Source of the DNA: an uncultured Bacteroidales bacterium
GTDB lineage: Bacteria > Bacteroidota > Bacteroidia > Bacteroidales > UBA932
Reading direction: 5' to 3'
Length of the DNA stretch: 31,158 nucleotides
Assembly (NCBI GenBank): GCA_947305045.1
Contig: CAMZCW010000009.1
Coordinates: 1-31,158 of the forward strand
This document shows, one piece after another, positions 6,924 to 13,470 of this stretch. The stretch's first letter is position 1. Each line of letters begins with the position of its first letter. The notes beneath the pieces are model-generated. The model was not told the origin of the DNA and ran no database searches. It saw nothing but the letters and a program-made list of their open reading frames with translations. The translations under genes were made by a program, and so were the position numbers.

Positions 6924-8678
6924 TTACTGGCCCAGTCGCTGGGCGATGTACGCCATGCGGCGGGCAAATTCGGCCCGGCCGATGAAGGAGAGAATAGCGG
7001 CGATGCCCAGGCCGCTGGCGGCACCGGTGAGGGCCAGGCGGAGGCTGTTCATCACCTTACCCATCGGCCACTGCTTGCCTTTGATATATTCTTCCAGCAC
7101 GCCTTCCAGTACGGGCGCGTCAATGGCGCCCTTGTACTCATCGACAATATAGCGGCAGACCTCCTGGCACAGGGCGGCGTTGTCCGCGTTCCAGAATTTG
7201 TCCGCATCCTTGGCCAGGAAAGGGGCCGTGGCGGTATCGTCATATACCTTGGCGCGCGGATCTACGGGCCGATTCGGGTCCACCGGCTTGGTGGGAAGCC
7301 CTGCACCGGCCTTGGTGCCAAAGGCCTCGAACTGCGCCGGCGCCACAAAGAGGTAGGCGGCGATGTCCCAGAAATCGGAGACAAAGGTGCCACGTTCCTT
7401 CACCAACTCTACTACGGCCTCTACGTATTCGCGCGTGAAGATGTGGTTAGTGAAATCGGCGCCAAAGCCCTCAAACTGCGCACCGGCGGTAAGGGCGTTG
7501 CAGGGACAGTCCACTACCTTGATGCCATGGCTTTCCAGCACGGGGATAAAGAGGTCCGTGAGTTCCTGCGTGGTTTTCAGGCGCAGGTATTCCTTGTTGT
7601 ACCATTTGGCCTTTTCCGGGTTGAATTTGGCACCGGCTTTTTGCACCTTGGAGAGCGAGAAGGCCTGCACCAGTTCCGGGAGGGTAAACATTTCCCGGTC
7701 ATCTCCGGGATTCCAGCCCAGCATGGCCAGCAGGTTCACAAAGGCCTCCGGGAAATAGCCGTCTTCCCGGTAACCGTGGGACATTTCCCCGGTCTCAGGG
7801 TTTTTCCAGGCCAGCGGGAACACCGGGAAGCCCAGTTTATCGCCATCCCGCTTGGACAGTTTTCCATTGCCGATGGGCTTCAGCAGCAGGGACAGGTGCG
7901 CAAAACGCGGCATGGTGTCTGTCCAGCCGAAGGCCTCATACAGCAGGTAGTGCAGCGGCAGCGAAGGGAGCCACTCCTCACCGCGGATCACTTCCGTGAT
8001 TTCCATCAGGTGGTCATCCACAATATTGGCCAGGTGGTAGGTAGGAAGTTCGTCGGCGCGTTTCCAGAGCACTTTGTCGTCCAGGGTGTCCGTGTTCACC
8101 TCTACGTGGCCGCGGATAAGGTCATCCATCTGCACAATGCGGTTCAGGGGCATTTTGAAGCGGATGGTCCAGTCCGTGGTGGTCTCCAGGAGGCGCTTCA
8201 CCTCATCCTCCGGAAGGGTAAGGGAATTGCGCAGGCTACCGCGGCTGGCGGCGTTGTACATAAACGTTTCCTTGGCTGCTTCTGCGGCGGCACGCCTGGC
8301 GTCCAGCTCCTGGGCCGAGTCAAAGGCGTAATAGGCCCAGCCGGCAGCCACCAGTTGCTCTGCATATTGCCGATAAATGGGCCGCCGCTGGCTTTGGCGG
8401 TAAGGGGCATGCGGGTGCTTCCCGGAGGCAGTTTCCACCACCTTGCCGTTCTCGTCCACGCCCTCGTCCGGAATAATGCCGCACCAGTTAAGTGCTTCAA
8501 TGATATATTGTTCCGCCCCGGGCACAAAGCGGTGGGAGTCCGTATCTTCAATGCGGATGATGAAATCACCGCCCTTCTGCTTGGCATAAAGGTAATTGTA
8601 CAGTGCCGTACGCACACCGCCCATGTGCAGGGGACCGGTAGGTGACGGAGCAAATCTGACGCGCGTTCTTCTTTCCAT
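6924..8678 (-). CDS. gltX: Glutamyl-tRNA synthetase
   Basis: GltX charges tRNA-Glu with glutamate. The class I signatures are clear: FAPSPTGPLHMGGVRTALYN (HIGH equivalent HMGG at 18-21) and GNGKLSKRDGDKLG (KMSKS equivalent KLSKR at 273-277). The 584-residue length exceeds the roughly 470-505 of many bacteria. The extra length lies partly in an insertion after the N-terminal domain (about residues 75-100) and in the C-terminal half; long versions are known in Bacteroidetes. I chose the ATG at 8678 (MERRTRVRFAPSP) over a TTG four codons upstream. Its promoter box (8699-8706) lies 20 bp upstream, divergent from folP. The stop is 5 bp from repeat copy A. Confidence 0.95.
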   Translation of the reverse strand: MERRTRVRFAPSPTGPLHMGGVRTALYNYLYAKQKGGDFIIRIEDTDSHRFVPGAEQYIIEALNWCGIIPDEGVDENGKVVETASGKHPHAPYRQSQRRPIYRQYAEQLVAAGWAYYAFDSAQELDARRAAAEAAKETFMYNAASRGSLRNSLTLPEDEVKRLLETTTDWTIRFKMPLNRIVQMDDLIRGHVEVNTDTLDDKVLWKRADELPTYHLANIVDDHLMEITEVIRGEEWLPSLPLHYLLYEAFGWTDTMPRFAHLSLLLKPIGNGKLSKRDGDKLGFPVFPLAWKNPETGEMSHGYREDGYFPEAFVNLLAMLGWNPGDDREMFTLPELVQAFSLSKVQKAGAKFNPEKAKWYNKEYLRLKTTQELTDLFIPVLESHGIKVVDCPCNALTAGAQFEGFGADFTNHIFTREYVEAVVELVKERGTFVSDFWDIAAYLFVAPAQFEAFGTKAGAGLPTKPVDPNRPVDPRAKVYDDTATAPFLAKDADKFWNADNAALCQEVCRYIVDEYKGAIDAPVLEGVLEEYIKGKQWPMGKVMNSLRLALTGAASGLGIAAILSFIGRAEFARRMAYIAQRLGQ

Positions 8679-8698
8679 AATATCTTGCAATTGAAGTG

Positions 8699-8706
8699 CA
8701 AAGATA
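8699..8706 (-). promoter_or_regulatory. -7 box for gltX
   Basis: The minus strand reads TATCTTTG, a perfect TAnnTTTG match, 20 bases before the gltX ATG. It supports the ATG at 8678 rather than the upstream TTG. Confidence 0.6.
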
Positions 8707-8718
8707 GTGATTTTTTCC

Positions 8719-8726
8719 TACCTTTG
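8719..8726 (+). promoter_or_regulatory. -7 box for folP, probably giving a leaderless transcript
   Basis: TACCTTTG matches TAnnTTTG and is separated from the folP ATG by only five bases. With the usual distance from box to start site, transcription would begin at about 8730, two bases before the ATG. The same five-base spacing occurs at the lipoprotein gene (box 27926-27933). Confidence 0.55.
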
Positions 8727-8731
8727 CGCAC

Positions 8732-9658
8732 ATGAGTGTCAAGGTACATATCATGGGCATCGTGAATCTCACGGAAGATTCCTTCTATGCCGGCAGCCGC
8801 ACCGCAGCGGCGGACGCCCTTTCGCGTGCGCAGAAAATGTGGGCCGATGGTGCCACGGTGGTGGACCTGGGTGCCTGCTCCACCCGTCCCGGCGCGCCCC
8901 AGCCCTCCCTGGAGGAGGAATGGTCCCGCCTGGAGCCCGCGCTCCGGGAGATGGCAGGACACTGCCCTTCCGGGAACTCCGTTCGCTTCGCTCTCTCCGG
9001 CCCCTCCCATTGTCTGTCTCGTCCGCCTTGCGAACGGACAGCCAACGGGCCCCTCCCCCTACCCATGTGCGGGGGTGCACATGTCCCGGAAGGGCAATGT
9101 CCTGCCATCTCCATCGACACCTACCGGAGCGAGATTGTCCGGCGCGCATATGAGATCATCGGCCCATTTATGGTAAATGACATCAGCGCCGGGCAGTTGG
9201 ACCCCCGGATGCTGGAGACGGTGGGACGTCTGGGGCTGCCGTACGTGGCCATGCACATGCGGGGCACGCCGGAAACCATGCAGCAATGCACGCAGTACAA
9301 GGACCTTCTGGAGGACATCAAGGCCTATTTCCGGGACTTTGCCTTAAAGGCGGCCGATGCCGGCATTGCGGATTGGCTGCTGGACCCGGGCTTTGGCTTC
9401 TCCAAGACCCTGGAGCAGAACTGGGAACTGCTCCGGCGGCTGGAGGAGCTGCAGGAACTGGGGCGTCCCATCCTGGTGGGCGTTTCCCGTAAAAGCATGA
9501 TCTACAAGGCGCTGGGCATCACGCCGGAAGAGGTGCTGCCCGCAACGCAGGTGGTGCAGTATGCTGCCCTGGAGCGGGGCGCCCGCTGGCTCCGTGTCCA
9601 CGATGTCGCGGAAGCCGCCCGCACCGCCCGGCTGTGGTCTCTCCTGCACCAGGCCTAG
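8732..9658 (+). CDS. folP: Dihydropteroate synthase with an in-frame fold-back insertion
   Basis: FolP joins p-aminobenzoate to dihydropterin pyrophosphate in folate synthesis and is the sulfonamide target. All core motifs remain: MGIVNLTEDSFYAGSR (8-23), VVDLGACSTRPGAPQP (43-58), ISIDTYRSE (126-134), VNDISAG (148-154), AMHMRGTPETM (173-183), LLDPGFGFSKT (216-226), VSRKSM (251-256) and RVHDVAEA (288-295). The 308-residue length is above the usual 265-285. Residues about 73-126, between STRPG and IDTYR, are low-complexity, rich in Cys/Pro/Gly, and encoded by a 160 bp fold-back element. The insertion keeps the frame open and lies between, not within, catalytic motifs, so the enzyme is probably active. 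Both downstream and upstream motifs are in one frame, so this is not a pseudogene by sequence. Confidence 0.93.
   Translation: MSVKVHIMGIVNLTEDSFYAGSRTAAADALSRAQKMWADGATVVDLGACSTRPGAPQPSLEEEWSRLEPALREMAGHCPSGNSVRFALSGPSHCLSRPPCERTANGPLPLPMCGGAHVPEGQCPAISIDTYRSEIVRRAYEIIGPFMVNDISAGQLDPRMLETVGRLGLPYVAMHMRGTPETMQQCTQYKDLLEDIKAYFRDFALKAADAGIADWLLDPGFGFSKTLEQNWELLRRLEELQELGRPILVGVSRKSMIYKALGITPEEVLPATQVVQYAALERGARWLRVHDVAEAARTARLWSLLHQA
8950..9109 (+). repeat. 160 bp nested palindromic element embedded in folP
   Basis: Outer arms of 26 bp (8950-8975 and 9084-9109) are inverted repeats with one mismatch; the left arm begins GATGGCAGGACACTGCCC. Two shorter perfect inverted pairs nest inside: CCGTTCGC (8979-8986) with GCGAACGG (9030-9037), and CATGTGC (9064-9070) with GCACATG (9077-9083). 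The right side, TGTGCGGGGGTGCACATG followed by TCCCGGAAGGGCAATG, resembles 9784-9825 at the edge of repeat copy B (TGTGCGCAGGGGTATGC, then TGTCCCGGAAGAGGGG and AAATG). It is therefore probably a member of the same repeat family, inserted in frame in the coding sequence. Confidence 0.8.
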
Positions 9659-9694
9659 CCCCATCGTTTCCTTTTCGCCCTTACCTCTCTTTTC

Positions 9695-9799
9695 AAACAG
9701 CATACACCCCCGCACAAAAAACGTCGTTTTGGTGCGGGGGTGTATGCGATCGCCTCATCCTAAGCACGGAATCGGCCCATTTTGTGCGCAGGGGTATGC
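9695..9799 (-). repeat. 105 bp hairpin-bearing intergenic repeat, copy B (inverted relative to copy A)
   Basis: This is the reverse complement of copy A at 6814-6918, same length, about 88% identical by hand count. Its perfect 16 bp stem pairs GCATACACCCCCGCAC (9700-9715) with its complement at 9732-9747. Differences from copy A are concentrated in the hairpin loop, while the stem arms are almost unchanged, which suggests that the structure is what is kept. It lies in the convergent gap between folP and ftsZ. Flanking sequence to about 9825 (TGTCCCGGAAGAGGGG) matches the right side of the folP insert. Confidence 0.8.
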
Positions 9800-9893
9800 T
9801 CTGTCCCGGAAGAGGGGAAATGCATACTCCAGCAGGGGAGCAGGCACCCCGTGCAGAGAGGGAATCCCGTGGGGGGGAAACCTCCAGCACCCC
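9800..9893. other. Rest of the folP-ftsZ gap, no gene seen
   Basis: This stretch has short G- and C-runs (for example GTGGGGGGG at about 9871-9879 and CACCCCC near 9890-9895) that could pair, and two CTCCAGCA words. I see no credible coding sequence. It is the 3' untranslated region expected for ftsZ. Confidence 0.5.
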
Positions 9894-11135
9894 CTAGTGC
9901 TTCCGGCGGATGGCGGGGATGTTCTCCAGGTCGGCCTTCTTCTCGCCGGGGGCGATGCACAGGACCGGCTTCTTTTCCGAGGCGAAGTTGAAGTACTTGG
10001 CGTTGTCGGAGTTGTTGTAGCCAATCTTGATGGTATCGGCCATGCCTGGCAGGGATACTTCCTCGCCGTGAACCGGGGTCTCCCACTCAAAACCCTCGTC
10101 AATGATCACCAGGTTGCCCAGGTCCTTATTGAGGCCCAGGCCGCCCAGGTCCATGGTGAAGCCCGTGACGATGGCCGTGATGCGGATCTTGTCGCCAAAC
10201 TCGGGGTCGTTGTCCCAGATGATGCCTTTCTTGAAGTGGTTGGCGGTACCCGTGTAGTGGGTAATCATGTCGTCAATTTTCTCAAGGTCACTCATTTTGG
10301 CGCCATTCTCGTTGTTGCCGGTGGTGATGTTCACCAGCACGTTTTTGGCGGTCTTGAGGTCAAAGTCGTTCAGGAGGGGACTCTCGAAAGCGCCCTTCAC
10401 GGCCTTGTCCAGACGGTCGGCGCCGGTACCTTCGCCGCTGCCCATCAGGGCCATGCCGGAGTTGCGCATCATCTTGCACACATCCTGGAAGTCCACGTTG
10501 ATGTAACCGGGGCAGCTGATAACCTCGATGATGCCGCGGACGGCGGTGGCCAGCACTTCATCGGCCTTAGGGAACGCCTCCTGGATGAGGGTGTCGCCAA
10601 AGAACTGATACAGTTTCTCGTTGTTGATAATGAGGAGGGCGTCCACGTTCTTCTCCAGCTCATGGATGCCGTCCACGGCCTTGGACTGGCTCTCGTTGCC
10701 TTCGTTCTTGAAGGGGATGGTGACAACGGCCACGGTGAGGATGCCGCGCTCTTTGGCCATCTTGGCAATGACAGGGGAGGCACCCGTACCGGTACCACCG
10801 CCCATGCCGGCCGTGATGAAGAGCATCTGCGTGCCGCAGTCCAGCACTTTGCGGGCAATCTCGTCCTGGGCTTCCAGGGCGGCGTTACGGCCGGCGGTAG
10901 GGTCCGTGCCGGCACCCAGGCCGTTCTGGCCCAGCTGGATTTTTACCGGCACCTCGCTGGTCTGCAGGGCCTGCGCATCGGTGTTACACACAATAAAACT
11001 GCACCCCTGGATGTTCTGGCGGTACATGTAGTTCACGGCATTGCAGCCGCCACCGCCCACGCCCACCACTTTGATGATGGCGTTCTCGCTGGTCCAGTCG
11101 TTGGGGACAATGTTGGTATCTAAATCGTACATCAT
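9894..11135 (-). CDS. ftsZ: Cell division protein FtsZ
   Basis: FtsZ is the tubulin-like GTPase that forms the division ring. The GTP-binding signature GGGTGTG is at residues 112-118 (ITAGMGGGTGTGASPVIA), preceded by the N-terminal VVGVGGGGCNAVNYM loop. The GTPase-activating T7 loop is visible in INVDFQDV. The 413-residue protein has a short linker and ends DLENIPAIRRKH, a good match to the conserved C-terminal peptide that binds FtsA. It is the last gene of the dcw operon, 3 bp after ftsA. Two adjacent ATGs (11135 and 11132) are possible; the first is used here. The only likely terminator is the hairpin of repeat copy B, about 150 bp downstream. Confidence 0.97.
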   Translation of the reverse strand: MMYDLDTNIVPNDWTSENAIIKVVGVGGGGCNAVNYMYRQNIQGCSFIVCNTDAQALQTSEVPVKIQLGQNGLGAGTDPTAGRNAALEAQDEIARKVLDCGTQMLFITAGMGGGTGTGASPVIAKMAKERGILTVAVVTIPFKNEGNESQSKAVDGIHELEKNVDALLIINNEKLYQFFGDTLIQEAFPKADEVLATAVRGIIEVISCPGYINVDFQDVCKMMRNSGMALMGSGEGTGADRLDKAVKGAFESPLLNDFDLKTAKNVLVNITTGNNENGAKMSDLEKIDDMITHYTGTANHFKKGIIWDNDPEFGDKIRITAIVTGFTMDLGGLGLNKDLGNLVIIDEGFEWETPVHGEEVSLPGMADTIKIGYNNSDNAKYFNFASEKKPVLCIAPGEKKADLENIPAIRRKH

Positions 11136-11138
11136 GGC

Positions 11139-12590
11139 TTATTCCTCCTTGTTGGCTTCGTCGTACACTTTCAGGGCTGTTTTCTCCACCTTGCTCCAGA
11201 AGATGGACAGGAATCCGGTGCCTTCCTTCTTGGACACCTTTACCTTCTTCACCTTGGTCTCCGGCTTGGGTTTCTCTTTCTCTTCCGGCTCTACGGGCGT
11301 CCCAAAGTCCTCCGGGGCAAAGAGCATGTCGTCCGGAACGGTAGGGGTCTCGTTGGTCACTTCCACTTCTACCATCTCTTCCTCTGCGGGCTCTTCCGCT
11401 TTCTCCGGCTTGGTCACGCAATCCGGCAGGTGGTCTTCCTTGGCGGCCAGGACCATTCCGATGGCCGATGTGGCCGATGTGGAATATACGCCGCTGCCCA
11501 CGGAGGCGGAGAACATGTAGCGCGGATAGCCTTTACGCACCTCATAGCCGGACATGTCCTTGATGAGCGGGATAAAGTTGGCCAGCTCTGCACCGCCGCC
11601 GGTAATCACCAGACCGCTCCGCAGGGAGTTCTGCAGGCCGCTCTCCTGGATGTAGTAGAGCACGGCGTCCACAATTTCGCGGCAACGGCAGTCAATAATT
11701 TCGGAAATATAGCGTACCGGCACCTCCTTGAACGGCGGTTCCAGGCGGATTTGCAGCACTTTCTCGCTCAGCGAGGCCAGCTTGCCGGGCATGCAGGCGC
11801 CGAAGCGCTTCTTGATTTTCTCCGCCAGGTCCTCGGAAATGGAGCACTCCGTGCGGATATCGTTGGTAATCACCTTGCCGGCGAAGGGGATAGAAGCGTA
11901 GTACCGCATGATGCCGCCGTGGTAAATGGACACGGACGTTACCCCTGCACCCACATCAACCAGGGCCACACCACCGGCCATTTCGTCGTCGGTGAGGACG
12001 GCGCGGGCCACCACTTCCGGCAGGAAGTATTTCTTGGCAATCGCTATGTCCAGCTGGTTGAAAATCTTGTCCAGGGCCGTGGTAGCGCTGCGGTTGCCCA
12101 CAAACACCTTGAAGTTGCCCTCCAGCGAGGCGCTCAGGGTGCCTACTACTTCGCTTTCCACCAGTTGGATTTCGTCGTCGATGGAGAAGGACTGGGCCAC
12201 GGCGCCGTACATGATCTGGCGCTCCGGATTGGAGAGGGGATAGGTCTCCAGGGCGATGGACTTGAGGCTGTCCACCTCCTCGGTAGAGATGTAGTCGTCT
12301 GCGTTGGTACGCTCAATGCGGGCCGATGCCGTCACCTGCGCCACCTCGCTGCGGGGCATGCCCACCACCACCTGCAGGATTTGGATCATGAGTTCCTGCT
12401 CGGCTTCGCGAATGGCTTCCTTCAGGCGTTTGGCCGCCTTCATGGGATTGGCGATGAGACTGGTACGGATACCCTCCGAGGGGGTCTCCTTGTAGTAAAC
12501 AATCTGGATGTCCTCGCCGTTTACGCGTGCCACGCACAAGCCGAACTTCGAGGTCCCCAGGTCAATCGAGGCAATGTATTTTTCTTCCAT
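11139..12590 (-). CDS. ftsA: Cell division protein FtsA
   Basis: FtsA is an actin-like ATPase that tethers FtsZ to the membrane and recruits the divisome. The phosphate-1 motif is at the N-terminus (IASIDLGTSKFGLCVARV), phosphate-2 in VALVDVGAGVTSVSIYHGG, and the adenosine loop in VITGGGAELANF. The 483-residue length is greater than in E. coli (420) because of an acidic Glu/Pro-rich linker near residues 395-460. The protein ends in a basic and amphipathic stretch (GTGFLSIFWSKVEKTALKVY), the likely membrane-binding helix. I chose the ATG at 12590 (MEEKYIASIDLG); a start 17 codons upstream would overlap ftsQ and adds no conserved sequence. A 9 bp tandem repeat (ATGGCCGATGTGGCCGATGT, 11461-11480) encodes its Ser-Ala-Thr-Ser-Ala stretch. 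Confidence 0.96.
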   Translation of the reverse strand: MEEKYIASIDLGTSKFGLCVARVNGEDIQIVYYKETPSEGIRTSLIANPMKAAKRLKEAIREAEQELMIQILQVVVGMPRSEVAQVTASARIERTNADDYISTEEVDSLKSIALETYPLSNPERQIMYGAVAQSFSIDDEIQLVESEVVGTLSASLEGNFKVFVGNRSATTALDKIFNQLDIAIAKKYFLPEVVARAVLTDDEMAGGVALVDVGAGVTSVSIYHGGIMRYYASIPFAGKVITNDIRTECSISEDLAEKIKKRFGACMPGKLASLSEKVLQIRLEPPFKEVPVRYISEIIDCRCREIVDAVLYYIQESGLQNSLRSGLVITGGGAELANFIPLIKDMSGYEVRKGYPRYMFSASVGSGVYSTSATSAIGMVLAAKEDHLPDCVTKPEKAEEPAEEEMVEVEVTNETPTVPDDMLFAPEDFGTPVEPEEKEKPKPETKVKKVKVSKKEGTGFLSIFWSKVEKTALKVYDEANKEE

Positions 12591-12603
12591 ATGGCGTTTT
12601 GTA

Positions 12604-13404
12604 TTATCTTCTGCAAACCAGTTGTCTGCGGTGGCGTACATCCACCAGTGTGTACCAGCCGGGCTCTTTGGAGGGCGCCACGCTCTCGTAGTAGGCGGTC
12701 ATCAGCTCCAGTTTTTCCTGCACCCGGGTAGGGGAGCCAAACAGGAACCGTTCTTTCCCTTCCCGGGGAATGAGCACCAGGTCGCCATCCTTGTTGACGG
12801 TAATCTGGCTGATATTCTGTTCCCATACGCTCCCGTGAATGGCATTGGCCATGCCCAGCATCTGGTTCAGCCAGGCGGCCTCCCGGGGATTTGTCAATAT
12901 CCCTTTGTACCCTCTGGGTACGTTGACGGGCAGGTGCCCGTCCACCACCGGTACCTGGACGCTGCCACGGGCCTGAAGCGGGAACAGGAAACCTTCCGAG
13001 TCGGAGTAGTAGCCGTTGGAACCATCCTGGAAGCGTATGACGGGCTGACGCTGACTCAGGGCCACGTGCAGGATGCCGTCGTCGGTGAGCCAGGCCTCGC
13101 AGTTGCGCACGGCGCTGTGGGAGCAGATAATGTGCTCAATACGGTTCAGGTCCACGCTGTCCAGCGGCAGGCCGGCATAGGCCCGATACTCGGTCTCCAG
13201 CCAGTGCTCAATGTCGTCCCGGGTCACGAAGCGGCGCTCCAGACTGTCCAGGACCAGGACCTCCAGCGTCCCCTTGCCCTGGCAGGTACGGCCACGAAGT
13301 TCCCTTCTGGACATGCTGGAAGTCAGCATCCAAATCAAGAAACAACTTACTACAAGTAACAGGCCGAGGCCTCTGCGGGCAATGGGTTTCATTTCATGAA
13401 ACAT
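12604..13404 (-). CDS. ftsQ: Cell division protein FtsQ/DivIB
   Basis: FtsQ is a bitopic protein that links early and late divisome parts and binds FtsB and FtsL. The 266-residue protein has a short basic cytoplasmic start, one transmembrane helix at about residues 12-28 (GLGLLLVVSCFLIWMLT), and a periplasmic POTRA-like domain (about 45-115, with VTRDDIEHWLE and VDLNRIEHIICSHSAVRNCE). The beta domain that follows contains RQPVIRFQDGSNGYYSDSEG, typical of Bacteroidetes FtsQ, where the motif Y-x-D-x-x-G is common. An alternative ATG at 13392 (MKPIARRG) would remove four residues and is equally plausible. It follows murC after a 66 bp gap that contains a GC-rich hairpin repeat. Confidence 0.9.
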   Translation of the reverse strand: MFHEMKPIARRGLGLLLVVSCFLIWMLTSSMSRRELRGRTCQGKGTLEVLVLDSLERRFVTRDDIEHWLETEYRAYAGLPLDSVDLNRIEHIICSHSAVRNCEAWLTDDGILHVALSQRQPVIRFQDGSNGYYSDSEGFLFPLQARGSVQVPVVDGHLPVNVPRGYKGILTNPREAAWLNQMLGMANAIHGSVWEQNISQITVNKDGDLVLIPREGKERFLFGSPTRVQEKLELMTAYYESVAPSKEPGWYTLVDVRHRRQLVCRR

Positions 13405-13420
13405 TAAATGTTATACGTTA

Positions 13421-13466
13421 CCCCCTCCCTAAATCCCTCCCCTCGGGGGAGGGACTTTTGAGGGGG
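13421..13466. repeat. GC-rich hairpin repeat between murC and ftsQ
   Basis: An imperfect palindrome is built from an outer CCCCCTC/GAGGGGG pair and an inner 8 bp stem CCCTCCCC/GGGGAGGG (13435-13442 and 13446-13453) with a TCG loop. Elements of this composition (CCCTCCCTAAATCCCTCCCC) occur repeatedly between genes in Bacteroidetes. It lies inside the dcw operon, just after the murC stop, where it may reduce read-through or stabilise the upstream mRNA. Confidence 0.65.
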
Positions 13467-13470
13467 CATA

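Noticed and set aside
6801..8645. 614-codon open frame on the plus strand opposite gltX
   Set aside because: It has no recognisable domain, its composition is that of the complement of gltX, and gltX has all class I synthetase motifs. It is an antisense shadow typical of GC-rich DNA.
8732..9658. folP as a pseudogene because of the insertion
   Set aside because: The frame is open through the insert, the motifs before and after are in the same frame, and all catalytic motifs are intact.
9561..11123. 520-codon open frame opposite ftsZ, running from within folP through repeat copy B
   Set aside because: It crosses a palindromic repeat and lies antisense to the highly conserved ftsZ. No motif supports it.
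11136..11150. AAGGAGGAATAAGCC as a Shine-Dalgarno site for ftsZ
   Set aside because: It encodes the Lys-Glu-Glu-stop end of ftsA, and Bacteroidetes make little use of Shine-Dalgarno pairing. The match is probably a by-product of the codons.
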